Positions 37,640 through 47,274 of a stretch of DNA of 64,000 nt are shown piece after piece. Position numbers and translations under genes: made by a program. This DNA comes from Acinetobacter calcoaceticus. GTDB taxonomy: Bacteria; Pseudomonadota; Gammaproteobacteria; Pseudomonadales; Moraxellaceae. The notes below the pieces were generated by a model, which was not told the DNA's origin, did not search any database, and saw nothing but the letters and a program-made list of their open reading frames with translations. The stretch spans positions 105,559-169,558 of the forward strand of contig NZ_SLVJ01000005.1 in NCBI RefSeq assembly GCF_004345325.1. The letters are read 5' to 3'. Positions within the stretch are counted from its first letter, which is position 1. Every line of letters begins with the position of its first letter.

Positions 37640-38539
37640 CTATTTGGACAAAATCTCATAACACATATTTCTAAACCATTTTTGACTTTTCTTATGGTGA
37701 CTAGAGATATGCCAAAACTGTTTAATCGCATAGGTCGGAAAAGCAACAGGTGTTTCAAGGATCTGTAAATTGCCCCGCGCCAATAATACCTCACTGAGAT
37801 AATACGGTACGGTCGCGATAGTGTCAGATTCTTGCACCACCAAACCCACTCCCAGATAACTTGGTAATTGCATCACGATCGAGCGCTTAATACCCAGATC
37901 ACTACACACTTGATCCAGTGAATAATGCCCTGCACCGACGCCAACATCGACATCAATATGCTTTTCACTGAGATATTGCGCCAGAGTGATTTGACCATCC
38001 GTTAATCGCGGATGGTCTTTGGATGCGATGACCACATAATATTGTTCGAATAATTTCTGTTGATAAAATGAATCTTCTAAATTGGGTAAAAATCCAATCG
38101 CCAAGTCAATATCACCATTTTTCATTTGTTCTGCGGTATGCGCAGTAATCGTATGCACTTGGACTTGAACCTGTGGTGCATTTATTTTTAAGTAGGTCGA
38201 TATTTTAGGCAACAACACCAAGTGTGAAACATCCGTCATGGCGATATTGAACTTATGCTGCGAGTTAATCTGATCAAATTGATCAGAGAAACCAATCACC
38301 AACTCAAACTTTTGTAGCACTTCACTCATCAACGGAAACAGTTGCTTGGCCAAGTCCGTCGGCAACATTTCATTGCCCACTCTTAAAAAAAGTGGATCGT
38401 TATAAAACTTTCTTAATTTGTTTAATAAATTGCTTAATGTCGGTTGACTTAAATTTAGATATGCAGCCGCCTCAGATATACTTTTAAACCGATAAATACA
38501 GCAAAATATATTAAGAACCTTAATATCTAAATCATACAT
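37640..38539 (-). CDS. LysR-family transcriptional regulator
   Basis: A 299-residue regulator. The N-terminal helix-turn-helix reads VLNIFCCIYRFKSISEAAAY, LNLSQPTLSNLLNKLRKFYN, DPLFLR. The rest is a periplasmic-binding-like effector domain (HKFNIAMTDVSHLVLLPKIS, then DLAIGFLP). It converges on the racemase gene and is the likely local regulator of the racemase and NCS1 transporter, judged by position only. Confidence 0.87.
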   Translation of the reverse strand: MYDLDIKVLNIFCCIYRFKSISEAAAYLNLSQPTLSNLLNKLRKFYNDPLFLRVGNEMLPTDLAKQLFPLMSEVLQKFELVIGFSDQFDQINSQHKFNIAMTDVSHLVLLPKISTYLKINAPQVQVQVHTITAHTAEQMKNGDIDLAIGFLPNLEDSFYQQKLFEQYYVVIASKDHPRLTDGQITLAQYLSEKHIDVDVGVGAGHYSLDQVCSDLGIKRSIVMQLPSYLGVGLVVQESDTIATVPYYLSEVLLARGNLQILETPVAFPTYAIKQFWHISSHHKKSQKWFRNMCYEILSK

Positions 38540-38956
38540 TTTTTAACCACTACACCACTAAATTTAAATTACAGAAAAAAATACGCTCTAGCCACAGTCT
38601 ATCGCAGAACGGTCAACACCCCAAAGCACTCCATGAATGAGCGTGGGGAATATCCAAGCCAGATAATATTCAAATGATACTGTGTGGAAAACTGAGCTAT
38701 ACATCAAGACCACAACATGATTACTGTTTTTTTACTTCTCGGGAAAAACGCATCAAACTCATTTCAGGCGAATGTAAATCAAGCGCTCAAAGGCTTTAAA
38801 CGCCGGATTCGGCATTATTTTCACCAGCCCTGAATGATGAACCATTTTAACCACAACAACAATAGAATCTTGAGATATTTACAAGCTCTGGAACAGCATT
38901 TAATCAGATCATGATCTCATGAATGCCGAGCATCTGATCCATCATACATATTAATT
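38540..38956. other. intergenic region between the LysR gene and nnrD
   Basis: About 417 bases. The left part should hold the LysR gene promoter. I see no supported gene, RNA or strong hairpin in the rest. Confidence 0.4.
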
Positions 38957-40432
38957 TTATCTATTGATCACTTGGTAAATCGCTTGACTCATATGCTGCG
39001 CCTGCAAACCACGCATTCCTTGTTGCGCCAACAGATCTCCCGCCAAAGCATGCAAGGTGACAATTTGATGTAATTCAATCTGTTCATGAAACTGTGCTTT
39101 TAAACTTGCCAGCATACCAGCCAAAACATCCCCCATGCCACCCGTCCCCATCCCAGGATTGCCTGCAGTACAGATCCATAATGAATCTTGTAAAATCAGA
39201 CTCCCTGAACCCTTTAATACCCATTGCCCAGCATAGCGTTGTTGAAGTTGGTGAATTGCCTGAATACGATTTTCCTCTATTGCAGCAACCGTGGTTTGCA
39301 ATAAGGTCGCGGCTTCTCCAGAATGCGGTGTGGCATAGCTATTGTGTTTGAGTAAGATTGGATTTTTCGCCAAGAACCATAAGGCATCGGCATCATATAC
39401 CACCTCTAGATCAGATTGATTCAACGGCATAAACCAATGCGCATAATGCTGTTCTGCCCACGCATCACGCCCTAATCCCATCCCGAAACTCACCGCATCC
39501 ACCTGCGCAATCAACGCTTGAATATCCGTTATCGTGAGTGCATCAATATCGCGTAACATCAGATTCGGTGCACGGCTTAAAATCGCCATATGATGATTGG
39601 CATGACAGACCACTGTGACTTTACCAGCACCTGCACTCGATGCCGCTTCCGCAGCCATCATCACCGCGCCGCCCATTTGTGCATGCCCACCAATGATTAA
39701 TACATGACCATAACTGCCTTTATGCCCAAAAGCTTGACGTGCTGGCAATGCAATTGTGGTTGGACTTAACTGTGCCAAGGCAATTAATTGCTCATCTTTG
39801 GGTATTAAATCGAGTAATTTTACCTGCCCAGTATATTCTTGCGCTTGGCCTGTAAACAAACCTGCTTTAAGCCCTAAAACCGTAAAACTATAATCCGCCT
39901 TAATTGCACAAGGTAATGGCTGCCCGGTATTGGCATTTAAACCACTGGGAAGATCAATTGCGATTTTGAGTGCCTGTCGTTGATTGATCGCCTGAATAAT
40001 ACGCTGCCAGTGCTGATCCAATGCGCGATCTAAACCAATCCCAAACAGTGCATCGATATAACAGTCATAATCCTGTTGAAAAGCAAAGCCTGTAATTATA
40101 TTCAACTGCTCAGCCTGAGCCTCTAAATAGGCCGTATTTAAATCTACCGATGCTCCACGAGGTGCAGCATAAACATCGACTTCAAAACCAGCCTGTTTTA
40201 AATATTTTGCCGTTAAATAACCATCACCCGCATTGTTGCCCTGACCACAACAGACGGCTATTTTTATAATCGGTGTTGCCTGCTGTGTAAAAAGTTGGAT
40301 TAACTGTACATGCAGTGCCCACGCCACTTGTTGCATCAAACCATAGCGACTGTTTTGTCGAGCAAACCAACGTTGCTCCCATGCTTGTATTTCACTGCTA
40401 TGGTAGAGCTTATTATTCAAGGGCTGATGCAT
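38957..40432 (-). CDS. nnrD: bifunctional NAD(P)H-hydrate repair enzyme
   Basis: A 491-residue fusion. The N-terminal epimerase (YjeF_N, about 1-210) has CCGQGNNAGDGYLTAKYLKQ and IDLPSGLNANTG. The C-terminal ADP/ATP-dependent dehydratase (about 225-490) has GHKGSYGHVLIIGGHAQMGG, YDADALWFLAKN, ATPHSGEAATLL and AGNPGMGTGGMGDVLAGMLA. It repairs hydrated NADH and NADPH. It resembles E. coli Nnr (YjeF), although tsaE, often its neighbour, is not here. Confidence 0.92.
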   Translation of the reverse strand: MHQPLNNKLYHSSEIQAWEQRWFARQNSRYGLMQQVAWALHVQLIQLFTQQATPIIKIAVCCGQGNNAGDGYLTAKYLKQAGFEVDVYAAPRGASVDLNTAYLEAQAEQLNIITGFAFQQDYDCYIDALFGIGLDRALDQHWQRIIQAINQRQALKIAIDLPSGLNANTGQPLPCAIKADYSFTVLGLKAGLFTGQAQEYTGQVKLLDLIPKDEQLIALAQLSPTTIALPARQAFGHKGSYGHVLIIGGHAQMGGAVMMAAEAASSAGAGKVTVVCHANHHMAILSRAPNLMLRDIDALTITDIQALIAQVDAVSFGMGLGRDAWAEQHYAHWFMPLNQSDLEVVYDADALWFLAKNPILLKHNSYATPHSGEAATLLQTTVAAIEENRIQAIHQLQQRYAGQWVLKGSGSLILQDSLWICTAGNPGMGTGGMGDVLAGMLASLKAQFHEQIELHQIVTLHALAGDLLAQQGMRGLQAQHMSQAIYQVINR

Positions 40433-40570
40433 AGCGCTTCCGGTTTTCTAGGGTGGAGGTATTATAACAACTGTAAAAATAAAATTGAGTGCCTATATCT
40501 ATCTAAAAATGCTGCTTCAGATACGGTAAAATTTTGTTATGCTCGATCTGACTTAGGCATACTTATTTTA

Positions 40571-41161
40571 ATGATCGACATGACTCTACATCGCAACTTA
40601 GTATTCTTAGGCTTAGGTCTGATGAGTGCATTCACTTCAGCAGCAACACCACAACCGCCATTCGCTGGAGTCATTCAAAGCTTTACCATCACCCAGCCCA
40701 AAGACCATAGCAACAACGCTTGGGCCGATCTGAAATATATGAAAAATGTGAAGTGGGAAACAACAGGAACTCTCATTACCCCGGACGGCATCATTCAATT
40801 TAAACATCCACAAGATGGTCAATTGATTCAGGCGCCTATTTATATTTCAGGTGCACGTACTTTTATCAGTGCAGCAGATATTAAAATTGATAATGCTTAC
40901 CTCGGTGCAACCAATAACCCAGATACCTTAGGCAAACTGTTTGGTCCATATAAAGTCGAAGCGCTCAAAACTGCGTGTGATAATACTCAAACAGGCCAAG
41001 AAAAAGCGTTTTGGCGACTCACCCCGAAAAATAGTAAACCAATCTATATCGCCTTTAAAACCACGACCAACCGCTATCACATTAAAGTCAGTCATGGCAT
41101 CAGCTTCATTGATGATCAAGATTATGAGCAATGTCAGCTCGCAAAATTTGATCTGGATTAA
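40571..41161 (+). CDS. secreted hypothetical protein
   Basis: A 196-residue protein with a signal peptide (about LVFLGLGLMSAFTSAAT, cleavage after TSA-A). The mature part has no domain I recognise: FAGVIQSFTITQPKDHSNNA, CDNTQTGQEKAFWRLTPKNS, KVSHGISFIDDQDYEQCQ. Two cysteines could form a disulfide. The start is 40571 or 40580; the longer open frame to 40310 overlaps nnrD on the opposite strand and is rejected. A terminator follows. Confidence 0.7.
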   Translation: MIDMTLHRNLVFLGLGLMSAFTSAATPQPPFAGVIQSFTITQPKDHSNNAWADLKYMKNVKWETTGTLITPDGIIQFKHPQDGQLIQAPIYISGARTFISAADIKIDNAYLGATNNPDTLGKLFGPYKVEALKTACDNTQTGQEKAFWRLTPKNSKPIYIAFKTTTNRYHIKVSHGISFIDDQDYEQCQLAKFDLD

Positions 41162-41205
41162 TCTAAATTATCTATTGCGGCCTGTGCAGTGATTATTTCC
41201 CTCTT

Positions 41206-41228
41206 GCCCCCGACACAGGGGCTCTTTT
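41206..41228 (+). terminator. rho-independent terminator
   Basis: A GCCCC/GGGGC stem with a seven-base loop is followed by TCTTTT, 45 bases after the preceding stop. Confidence 0.7.
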
Positions 41229-41428
41229 AACATTGAAGCATACTGAACAGCACAAAAGAGTAGAAAAGAACGCTCTTATTTTCATTTCAATATCTGTAGT
41301 TAAAATCTTGCCTACATCACACCAAAGTTTGTATATTCCAATCATCTCTAATCAATTGCGATATGCGCAAAGTTCCTAGCCGAAAGAATGGACTTGATTT
41401 AGCCTGACTTACTTTGAGTAATGTATAC

Positions 41429-41887
41429 ATGCCCGATTTACGCCCAAGATGCTATTACTGCAATAGTGTGCAAACCCAATTAATATCTACAAGTTTTACT
41501 AAAAATATTTATAGCTGTAAAAACTGCGGGCATCGATTTGTCATTAAACTATCCAGCGATACATCTGTCAGCAAACCCAAAGGCTGTTTATTCGCCATCA
41601 TCAAATGGAGCATTATTGGAACTGGCTTACTTTTTGTATTTATCTACTTATTCGGGGAGAAGACGCCAGTCAAAAAAGTACCACCAGCAAAAGTCACCAC
41701 GATAAAAAAAGAATCTACGCTTATCATTCCAAAACCCACTCAAGCACAACCGTCTCCAGAATCTAAAGACCAGACTCCTAGTCATATTCCGCCAACAAAT
41801 GCAGATATGCCCGCAAAAAGTATTTCGAACAGCCATGATCAAAATGACACATTGAATATAAACACCAGTATCAGTGCATCTGAATAA
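41429..41887 (+). CDS. zinc-ribbon membrane protein
   Basis: A 152-residue protein. Residues about 1-35 form a zinc ribbon, with the cysteine pairs CYYC and CKNC spaced about 19 residues apart. One membrane helix follows (LFAIIKWSIIGTGLLFVFIY), then a K/P/S/T-rich disordered tail that ends SISASE. Orientation would put the ribbon in the cytoplasm and the tail outside. The ATG at 41429 is used; an upstream TTG would add five residues. Function unknown. Confidence 0.65.
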   Translation: MPDLRPRCYYCNSVQTQLISTSFTKNIYSCKNCGHRFVIKLSSDTSVSKPKGCLFAIIKWSIIGTGLLFVFIYLFGEKTPVKKVPPAKVTTIKKESTLIIPKPTQAQPSPESKDQTPSHIPPTNADMPAKSISNSHDQNDTLNINTSISASE

Positions 41888-41902
41888 GGACGAATTCAGG
41901 CA

Positions 41903-42073
41903 TTATTGGCAAGGATATTTAGATGCACTATAGGACTTGTCTTTGCACACATACTTGGTGCCTTCACAGTGACTGACACCGCCCTTTTTCCCAGAACATG
42001 GATAATTTCGTGCAATCGCGGTCGATGTTACAGTTGCTAAGATTAAAAAAGTAAATAACATTCTGATTTTCAT
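41903..42073 (-). CDS. small secreted YdcA-like protein
   Basis: A 56-residue protein: a signal peptide MKIRMLFTFLILATVTSTAI (about 1-21), then RNYPCSGKKGGVSHCEGTKY and VCKDKSYSASKYPCQ. The four cysteines and the CSGKKGG-S-HC spacing match E. coli YdcA (57 residues), recalled from memory. It is exported and probably disulfide-bonded; function is unknown. It converges on the zinc-ribbon gene with 15 bases between the stops. It is too short for routine gene calling at a 60-codon cut-off. Confidence 0.8.
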   Translation of the reverse strand: MKIRMLFTFLILATVTSTAIARNYPCSGKKGGVSHCEGTKYVCKDKSYSASKYPCQ

Positions 42074-42219
42074 AAAAATACCTCATTTCCAATTCCCAGA
42101 GGACTGTATCTTAGCCCCCTGATGAAGTACTTGTAAAATATAAATTTTATTAAATAAAAGCCACTCAGAAACAGCATACTGCTGCGTGGTTAGGCCCTCA
42201 TGCTCTAATCAAAGAAATA

Positions 42220-42253
42220 AAAAAAACCTCATAAGCCAAAGGCCTATGAGGTT
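42220..42253 (-). terminator. terminator of the TonB receptor gene
   Basis: On the minus strand, AACCTCATAGGCC pairs with GGCTTATGAGGTT (one mismatch) and is followed by eight T residues. It lies about 47 bases after the receptor stop. Confidence 0.85.
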
Positions 42254-42299
42254 GAGTCGGCTAGATCGCGGACTTCATCTATGCATCTGCCAAAGTTCA

Positions 42300-44390
42300 T
42301 CAAAAACGATAGCGTAAAGCCATTTGCACATTGAGTGGATCACCCATCATATTCGAATCATTGGCGCCACTATGCCCTGAGACAAAATAATTGCGATCCA
42401 AAAGATTATTGATATTAAAGTTCACATCATAATGCTCACTTTTATATCCCACAGCTGCATTGATAACCGCATAGCCTGGCAAAACATTTTTATTGTCTGG
42501 CGCACTAAAACGCGATGACTCGCCACGTCCACCCACGGCTGCATACCAATGATCATTGAGTTGGTATTTTAACCAGAGATTGGCGGTATTATTCGGTGTG
42601 AGTGCAGCATGATGACCATCAAAGCCTTCAGTGGAATTTTCGATTTTACCATTAAGGTATGAATATCCAGCCAAGATCGAAACGTGTTCAGTCAATTGAC
42701 CTGTTAAAGATAACTCAACGCCTTGGGTTCTTTGCTCGCCAATCAGAATCCCCATATTACTGTCATTGGGCGCTTTATTCGAGATATTGCTTTGGGTCAT
42801 ATCAAACACTGCCAAAGTCAGATTGAGATCATCATTAATATCCCATTTGGCACCCACTTCAATATTCTCAGTTTCTGTCGGTTCTAAATCCGAACTATTT
42901 TTATACAGAATAAAGGCATCCGCTAAGGGTTGGAAAGATTGATTATATGATGCATAAAATGACACTGCATTGATCGGTTGATAAACAAACCCTATGCGCG
43001 GTGACCAAGTTTGATCAGTACGATCAACGATTTGTTTTTTATTCAGATCATTGCGGTGCTGTGACAGGTCATCATAGCGTAAGCCCAGCAAGACTTTGAA
43101 TTGATCGTTGACACTGACTAAATCTTGAAAATACACCCCGACATTTTTAAACTCATTACGATTGTTGTTTTTGGCTTTGGTGGTCGCAGTATTGATCGGC
43201 GCCCAATGTTCTAGTTCAGGATTGTATAAATCGGTAATCGTGGTCTGACCTTGCCATAAGATTTCATCTTTGTCTTGTTGGCTATATTCTGCACCAACCA
43301 GAACATTATGTCCGATCCTACCCGTATTAAATAACGAGCTTAATTCTTGTTGAACATAAATACCATCTTCATCTCTTAAGCGTTTATTTTGCGTCAAGGC
43401 GATTTTAGACAAATCATTTTTAGGATGTGCATCGGTACTATATTCTCGATCCAATGAATATTGATAATGGCGAACTGCACCGCGATATTTGAGGCTGTCA
43501 TTAAACTCATGTTCTAAAGTGATGGTTTGACTGGAAACCTCAGTATCGACATTCCCCACATCCTTGGCATTTGCTGCACCATAAAATGTCTTGGCATTGG
43601 TTTTAATAGGTTTACCTGTAATCGGATCAGTCGGGAAACCCTGATCACCGAGACGATCATCATGCAGATAATCCGCTTGTAATAATAATTTGGTGCGCTC
43701 GCTAATATCCCACTGCAACGATGGTGCCACCGCTTGACGCTTTAAGAAGGCTTGATCTCGATAACCATCTGAGTCTTCCACTGCACCTGTTAAACGAACT
43801 TTGATTTGATCATTGACCACACCATTTAAATCCACTTCAGCACGACGCTGTCCAAGACTACTCCCCAGCAGGCTGACTTCATACAGGGCTTGATCTAATG
43901 GTTTTTTATTGATTTTATTGACTAATCCACCTGCAGATCCGCGACCATACAACACTGAGGCTGGCCCTTTAAGCACTTCTACCCGTTCAACATTGGACAT
44001 ATCACGAAAATACAAAGCATCATCACGAATACCATCGGAATAATTGTCGAGGATCGCAGAAAAACCACGAATCATCACTTGGTCACGTTGACCATCACCA
44101 ATACTGAAACTCAGACCAGCAACGTTTTGCAATGCGCCTTGCATTGAAGTAACACTTTGTTCACGCAAGATTTGTTTCGGAACCACATTGACGATTTGTG
44201 GTACATCTTTGAGCGCCATCATCCCCTTCGTCGCCGAAGAGGCTTCCCCCACTTCTTGTTTGAGACTTTTCTCTGCTTGTGCAGTCACGTGAATGGTCGG
44301 AAGTTGAGTCGGCTGATGCGCTTGATCATCAGCAAAGGCAACATGGCTGAGCAAACTGACTGAAGACAATAAACAACAAGAATATTTCAT
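42300..44390 (-). CDS. TonB-dependent siderophore receptor
   Basis: A 696-residue outer-membrane receptor. A signal peptide ends near HVAFADD and is followed by LPTIHVTAQA, the usual TonB-box region. The plug domain holds DVPQIVNVVPKQILREQSVT, QVMIRGFSAI and RVEVLKGPASVLYGRGSAGG. The 22-stranded barrel ends in VQMALRYRF with the terminal aromatic residue needed for assembly. It would import a ferric siderophore with TonB-ExbBD. The siderophore cannot be assigned; the FhuE/FoxA-like class is likely. Nearby are a siderophore-interacting protein and Fur-like boxes. Confidence 0.9.
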   Translation of the reverse strand: MKYSCCLLSSVSLLSHVAFADDQAHQPTQLPTIHVTAQAEKSLKQEVGEASSATKGMMALKDVPQIVNVVPKQILREQSVTSMQGALQNVAGLSFSIGDGQRDQVMIRGFSAILDNYSDGIRDDALYFRDMSNVERVEVLKGPASVLYGRGSAGGLVNKINKKPLDQALYEVSLLGSSLGQRRAEVDLNGVVNDQIKVRLTGAVEDSDGYRDQAFLKRQAVAPSLQWDISERTKLLLQADYLHDDRLGDQGFPTDPITGKPIKTNAKTFYGAANAKDVGNVDTEVSSQTITLEHEFNDSLKYRGAVRHYQYSLDREYSTDAHPKNDLSKIALTQNKRLRDEDGIYVQQELSSLFNTGRIGHNVLVGAEYSQQDKDEILWQGQTTITDLYNPELEHWAPINTATTKAKNNNRNEFKNVGVYFQDLVSVNDQFKVLLGLRYDDLSQHRNDLNKKQIVDRTDQTWSPRIGFVYQPINAVSFYASYNQSFQPLADAFILYKNSSDLEPTETENIEVGAKWDINDDLNLTLAVFDMTQSNISNKAPNDSNMGILIGEQRTQGVELSLTGQLTEHVSILAGYSYLNGKIENSTEGFDGHHAALTPNNTANLWLKYQLNDHWYAAVGGRGESSRFSAPDNKNVLPGYAVINAAVGYKSEHYDVNFNINNLLDRNYFVSGHSGANDSNMMGDPLNVQMALRYRF

Positions 44391-44462
44391 AATGTTTCAT
44401 TAAAAAAATTTTGTGAATTGTCTACTCATGTGTCGCTGCTGTAAATGATATTAAGAATGAAT

Positions 44463-44486
44463 AGCAATTGATAATACAAATCAATC
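44463..44486 (-). promoter_or_regulatory. possible Fur box upstream of the TonB receptor
   Basis: The sequence around TTGATAATACAAATCAA is an imperfect palindrome with the GATAAT half-site of a Fur box, about 75 bases before the receptor start. The match is only partial. Confidence 0.35.
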
Positions 44487-44544
44487 ATTTAATTTTTATT
44501 GGAATTCTACGATTCATAATAAATATGCGAACCAATGTTGCGCC

Positions 44545-45252
44545 TTAATATGACTCGGGTTGTTGCAACTCCTGTATACGGTCTAGCCCCCATGACAATC
44601 CATGCTCAACTGATTTTGTATACCATTTTTTTGCCAACTTGAGATCAACTGGGCCTCCCTCGCCAAGATGATACATTTCACCAAGCCTATATTCTGCAAT
44701 CACGACACCTTGATTGGCAGACTTTAACATCCACGCTCGCGCTATTTTTTCATCTTTCTGCACACCCTGGCCCAGATTGTATTTAGTTGCGAGTTCAAAT
44801 TGAGCCAGTCCATTGCCTTGATGCGCGGATTTTGCATACCAATATACAGCTTTATGAATATCTTCCTCAAAGCCCTGACCAAAATCATAGGCCAAGCCCA
44901 TTAAACGCTGAGCATCTGGATGATTCTGTTGCGCTGCCTTTGAAAACCAGATTACGGCTTGATCAAAATCGCGCTCTATACCATAGCCACCATTTTTATA
45001 TATATGCCCCATACTGACTTGAGCTTCTGCATTACCCTGTTTAGCCGCCTTTAAATAAAAATCATACGCCTGATGAATATCACGCTTAGCAAAGTCTTCA
45101 TCAAAAAGCATATGATTTGGAACCGCAGTGCTCACTGCCACATTCTTCTCGGCTACAACTAAATTTTTAGCAATGGCATGGCTCTGAACCATTAAGACCA
45201 GCACAGTCAATATTAAGGCATTTTTTTTTGCAAATAACATATGATTCATCAT
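44545..45252 (-). CDS. Sel1-repeat protein, exported
   Basis: A 235-residue protein with an N-terminal signal peptide (ALILTVLVLMVQSHAIAKN). It has five Sel1-like repeats: AYDFYLKAAKQGNAEAQVSM, AVIWFSKAAQQNHPDAQRLM, AVYWYAKSAHQGNGLAQFEL, ARAWMLKSANQGVVIAEYRL and AKKWYTKSVEHG. Such solenoids mediate protein-protein contacts in the periplasm. No partner is evident; it sits between two iron genes. Confidence 0.85.
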   Translation of the reverse strand: MMNHMLFAKKNALILTVLVLMVQSHAIAKNLVVAEKNVAVSTAVPNHMLFDEDFAKRDIHQAYDFYLKAAKQGNAEAQVSMGHIYKNGGYGIERDFDQAVIWFSKAAQQNHPDAQRLMGLAYDFGQGFEEDIHKAVYWYAKSAHQGNGLAQFELATKYNLGQGVQKDEKIARAWMLKSANQGVVIAEYRLGEMYHLGEGGPVDLKLAKKWYTKSVEHGLSWGLDRIQELQQPESY

Positions 45253-45457
45253 GACTCAGAATTCCGTGATACTACGGGTTTTAGCGATGCTTTTGAAGTA
45301 TTCATTATGAGCCTTCCCCATTCGCTTTCGATGCAGCGATTATATCCACCACCAAGTAGTCAATATTTTTGAATATGAGTGGGCGGTCTAAAACAGTAAA
45401 AACAAGCCAAGTAAAATGCTCATTATATTTTCAGATTAATGCCTGTATTCGCTTAAT

Positions 45458-46267
45458 TTAATCATCCACGACTTTAGACTGACGCTCACTATCTGATTTA
45501 CCGATTTGCCAATATGAACACGCATAGCAATCGTCTTTCCCCCAATCACTTTGCTTTCTCAAGATATTACGACACGCCCTCACCGCTTGAAGTTCAGCAG
45601 TAATATGCGCATAGCGACTGGCAGGTAAATGAATGAGCTCTGGATGTCGCATCAACTCATCCGCCAATAAACTCTGCTTTAATGGCTCAGAATTATGCAA
45701 CCATATCTGCTTTAAATCGGCTTGGGTATTGAATTGAATTTGATCCGCTGCAGTGGGTACTTCTGCAATAACATAAGCTTTGGTGCGAGGAGCGAGGTTT
45801 TCTAAGATCGCTTGAGTGACCGCCAATCCAGTTGCATCTGTAATGATCAGATAATGTTCTAGCCCTACGGGTACCACATCTTTAGCTAGAGTAGACATGG
45901 TTAGGCCGATTTGATCGCCCTTTTGCGCTCGATTTGCCCAATGACAGGCCACGGTATCCGTACCATGCATGGCAAACTCGATGGTTAAGGTTTTATTGAT
46001 CAGGTCAATATCACGATGTGTATAGGTTCTAATTTCTGGCATCTGGGCAGGATCATCGACGACCCATTTGCGCTGATTAAAATCAAAATCTGGTAGCGCG
46101 ATAGCACTCTGCCCAGGCCGAGGAATAAAGATTTTATTATTATCACCAAGACTGCTGTGTTTGAATTTTTCTACATCTGCACAATCAAAAATAATCCGAA
46201 TATAGTTTGGACCCAGAATTATTTTTTCTTTCACTTGAATAAAAGTACGATGTACATTTGACGCCAT
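45458..46267 (-). CDS. siderophore-interacting protein (ferric-siderophore reductase)
   Basis: A 269-residue SIP-family flavoprotein. The FAD-binding part has NYIRIIFDCADVEKF and EIRTYTHRDIDLINKTLTIE (R-T-Y-T/S flavin motif). The NAD(P)H domain has HYLIITDATGLAVTQAILEN, and the C-terminal part has the SIP block ITAELQAVRACRNILRKQSD and CYACSYWQIG. It reduces the ferric siderophore in the cytoplasm. The ATG at 46267 is chosen because the upstream extension of the frame overlaps the Fur box. Confidence 0.9.
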   Translation of the reverse strand: MASNVHRTFIQVKEKIILGPNYIRIIFDCADVEKFKHSSLGDNNKIFIPRPGQSAIALPDFDFNQRKWVVDDPAQMPEIRTYTHRDIDLINKTLTIEFAMHGTDTVACHWANRAQKGDQIGLTMSTLAKDVVPVGLEHYLIITDATGLAVTQAILENLAPRTKAYVIAEVPTAADQIQFNTQADLKQIWLHNSEPLKQSLLADELMRHPELIHLPASRYAHITAELQAVRACRNILRKQSDWGKDDCYACSYWQIGKSDSERQSKVVDD

Positions 46268-46285
46268 GACCCACCCCACACAAAC

Positions 46286-46304
46286 AATAACAATTCTCAT
46301 TATC
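46286..46304 (-). promoter_or_regulatory. Fur box of the siderophore-interacting gene
   Basis: The minus-strand sequence GATAATGAGAATTGTTATT matches the 19-base Fur consensus at about 14 positions. It lies 19 bases upstream of the chosen start, where Fe-Fur would block RNA polymerase. Confidence 0.8.
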
Positions 46305-46535
46305 CTAACAACATTGCCATGAAAATGCTATGCAAGTGGCGCTGACTATACTGACCTATTCACCCTAAAAATGATTGACTCTTAAAATGAGCGCCCATCT
46401 GAAGATTGATCAAACCAATTAAACCGCATATTTTTGCTCAAGATCGATACCATCCTGCTCGAGGATATAAAATTTGAGCTCAATAAAAAGCCCACATTTT
46501 CGTGAGCTTTAGTTCAACTTAAGAAATCATCATTA

Positions 46536-46751
46536 TTAATTTGAAGACATTCCCATTTCTTCATTTTTTGCCAATATCACCGATGCCAATACAGGCACTG
46601 CTAAAATAATGGGTACAGTAAATATCCACATTACAACAGTCGTTTCCCCTGTAGTAAATAATTGAATGCCAATCGCAACCAATACTAAAACAGCGAGAAG
46701 AATACCAGCGAATCGAATTGCAAAGCTCTGAGACATGTTTTTCTTACTCAC
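46536..46751 (-). CDS. small membrane protein with two helices
   Basis: A 71-residue protein with two hydrophobic stretches (FAGILLAVLVLVAIGIQLF and VVMWIFTVPIILAVPVLASV) separated by a short TTGET loop. The start is either 46751 or the ATG at 46736. I do not recognise a family. It is the last gene before the island boundary repeat. Confidence 0.55.
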   Translation of the reverse strand: MSKKNMSQSFAIRFAGILLAVLVLVAIGIQLFTTGETTVVMWIFTVPIILAVPVLASVILAKNEEMGMSSN

Positions 46752-46924
46752 ATAGGATGAATCGTAAGTTTAAGCATACCTTAAAATATTGAAATTTAAT
46801 CATTTCCATTGTAACGGTGTTTTGGCTGCTCAGTTTTGAACAAAATCCAGCGAATACGTCTTTCTGTAGGGCTTTTAAGAGCGAGTAAAACTCAGAAGTT
46901 ACAACTTATCTTGGGATTCATACC

Positions 46925-47122
46925 AGTAAGCTTAAATATACAAAGCGCGATTTTCTTCCGTAGAATAAATAGACGCATAGTAGACTCTATCGGTAATTAG
47001 ACATCAAATAATAGACGTGATCGACTAAAAAACGATAGCTTATAATCAAACCACCTTAAACCTTAGACAACAAAAAAACCCATAAATCAATAATCTATGA
47101 GGTTGATATGGTGGGCCCACCC
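46925..47122 (-). repeat. left copy of the island-boundary direct repeat (att-like)
   Basis: About 198 bases that recur at 53891-54089 with roughly 90 percent identity by eye. It includes a minus-strand rho-independent terminator (about 47070-47104, with a T-run) and then the tRNA acceptor end GGGTGGGCCCACCA. Only about 14 bases of tRNA are kept. This is the chromosomal-side boundary of the first integrated element. Confidence 0.8.
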
Positions 47123-47274
47123 AGCAAATAGCGCCTCCACATAACCCCTTAACTATTAAGGGGTTATTTATTAAGTATTGATTTTAAAAGAATTTACATT
47201 GTATTGGGTTGTATTCTGTTATGCTTTAATGCATCGTTATTCACTGTGATCTGCACCATATCTGCACCATCAAT

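Noticed and set aside
40310..40570. N-terminal extension of the secreted protein at 40571
   Set aside because: It overlaps nnrD on the other strand, and the signal peptide fits a start at 40571 or 40580.
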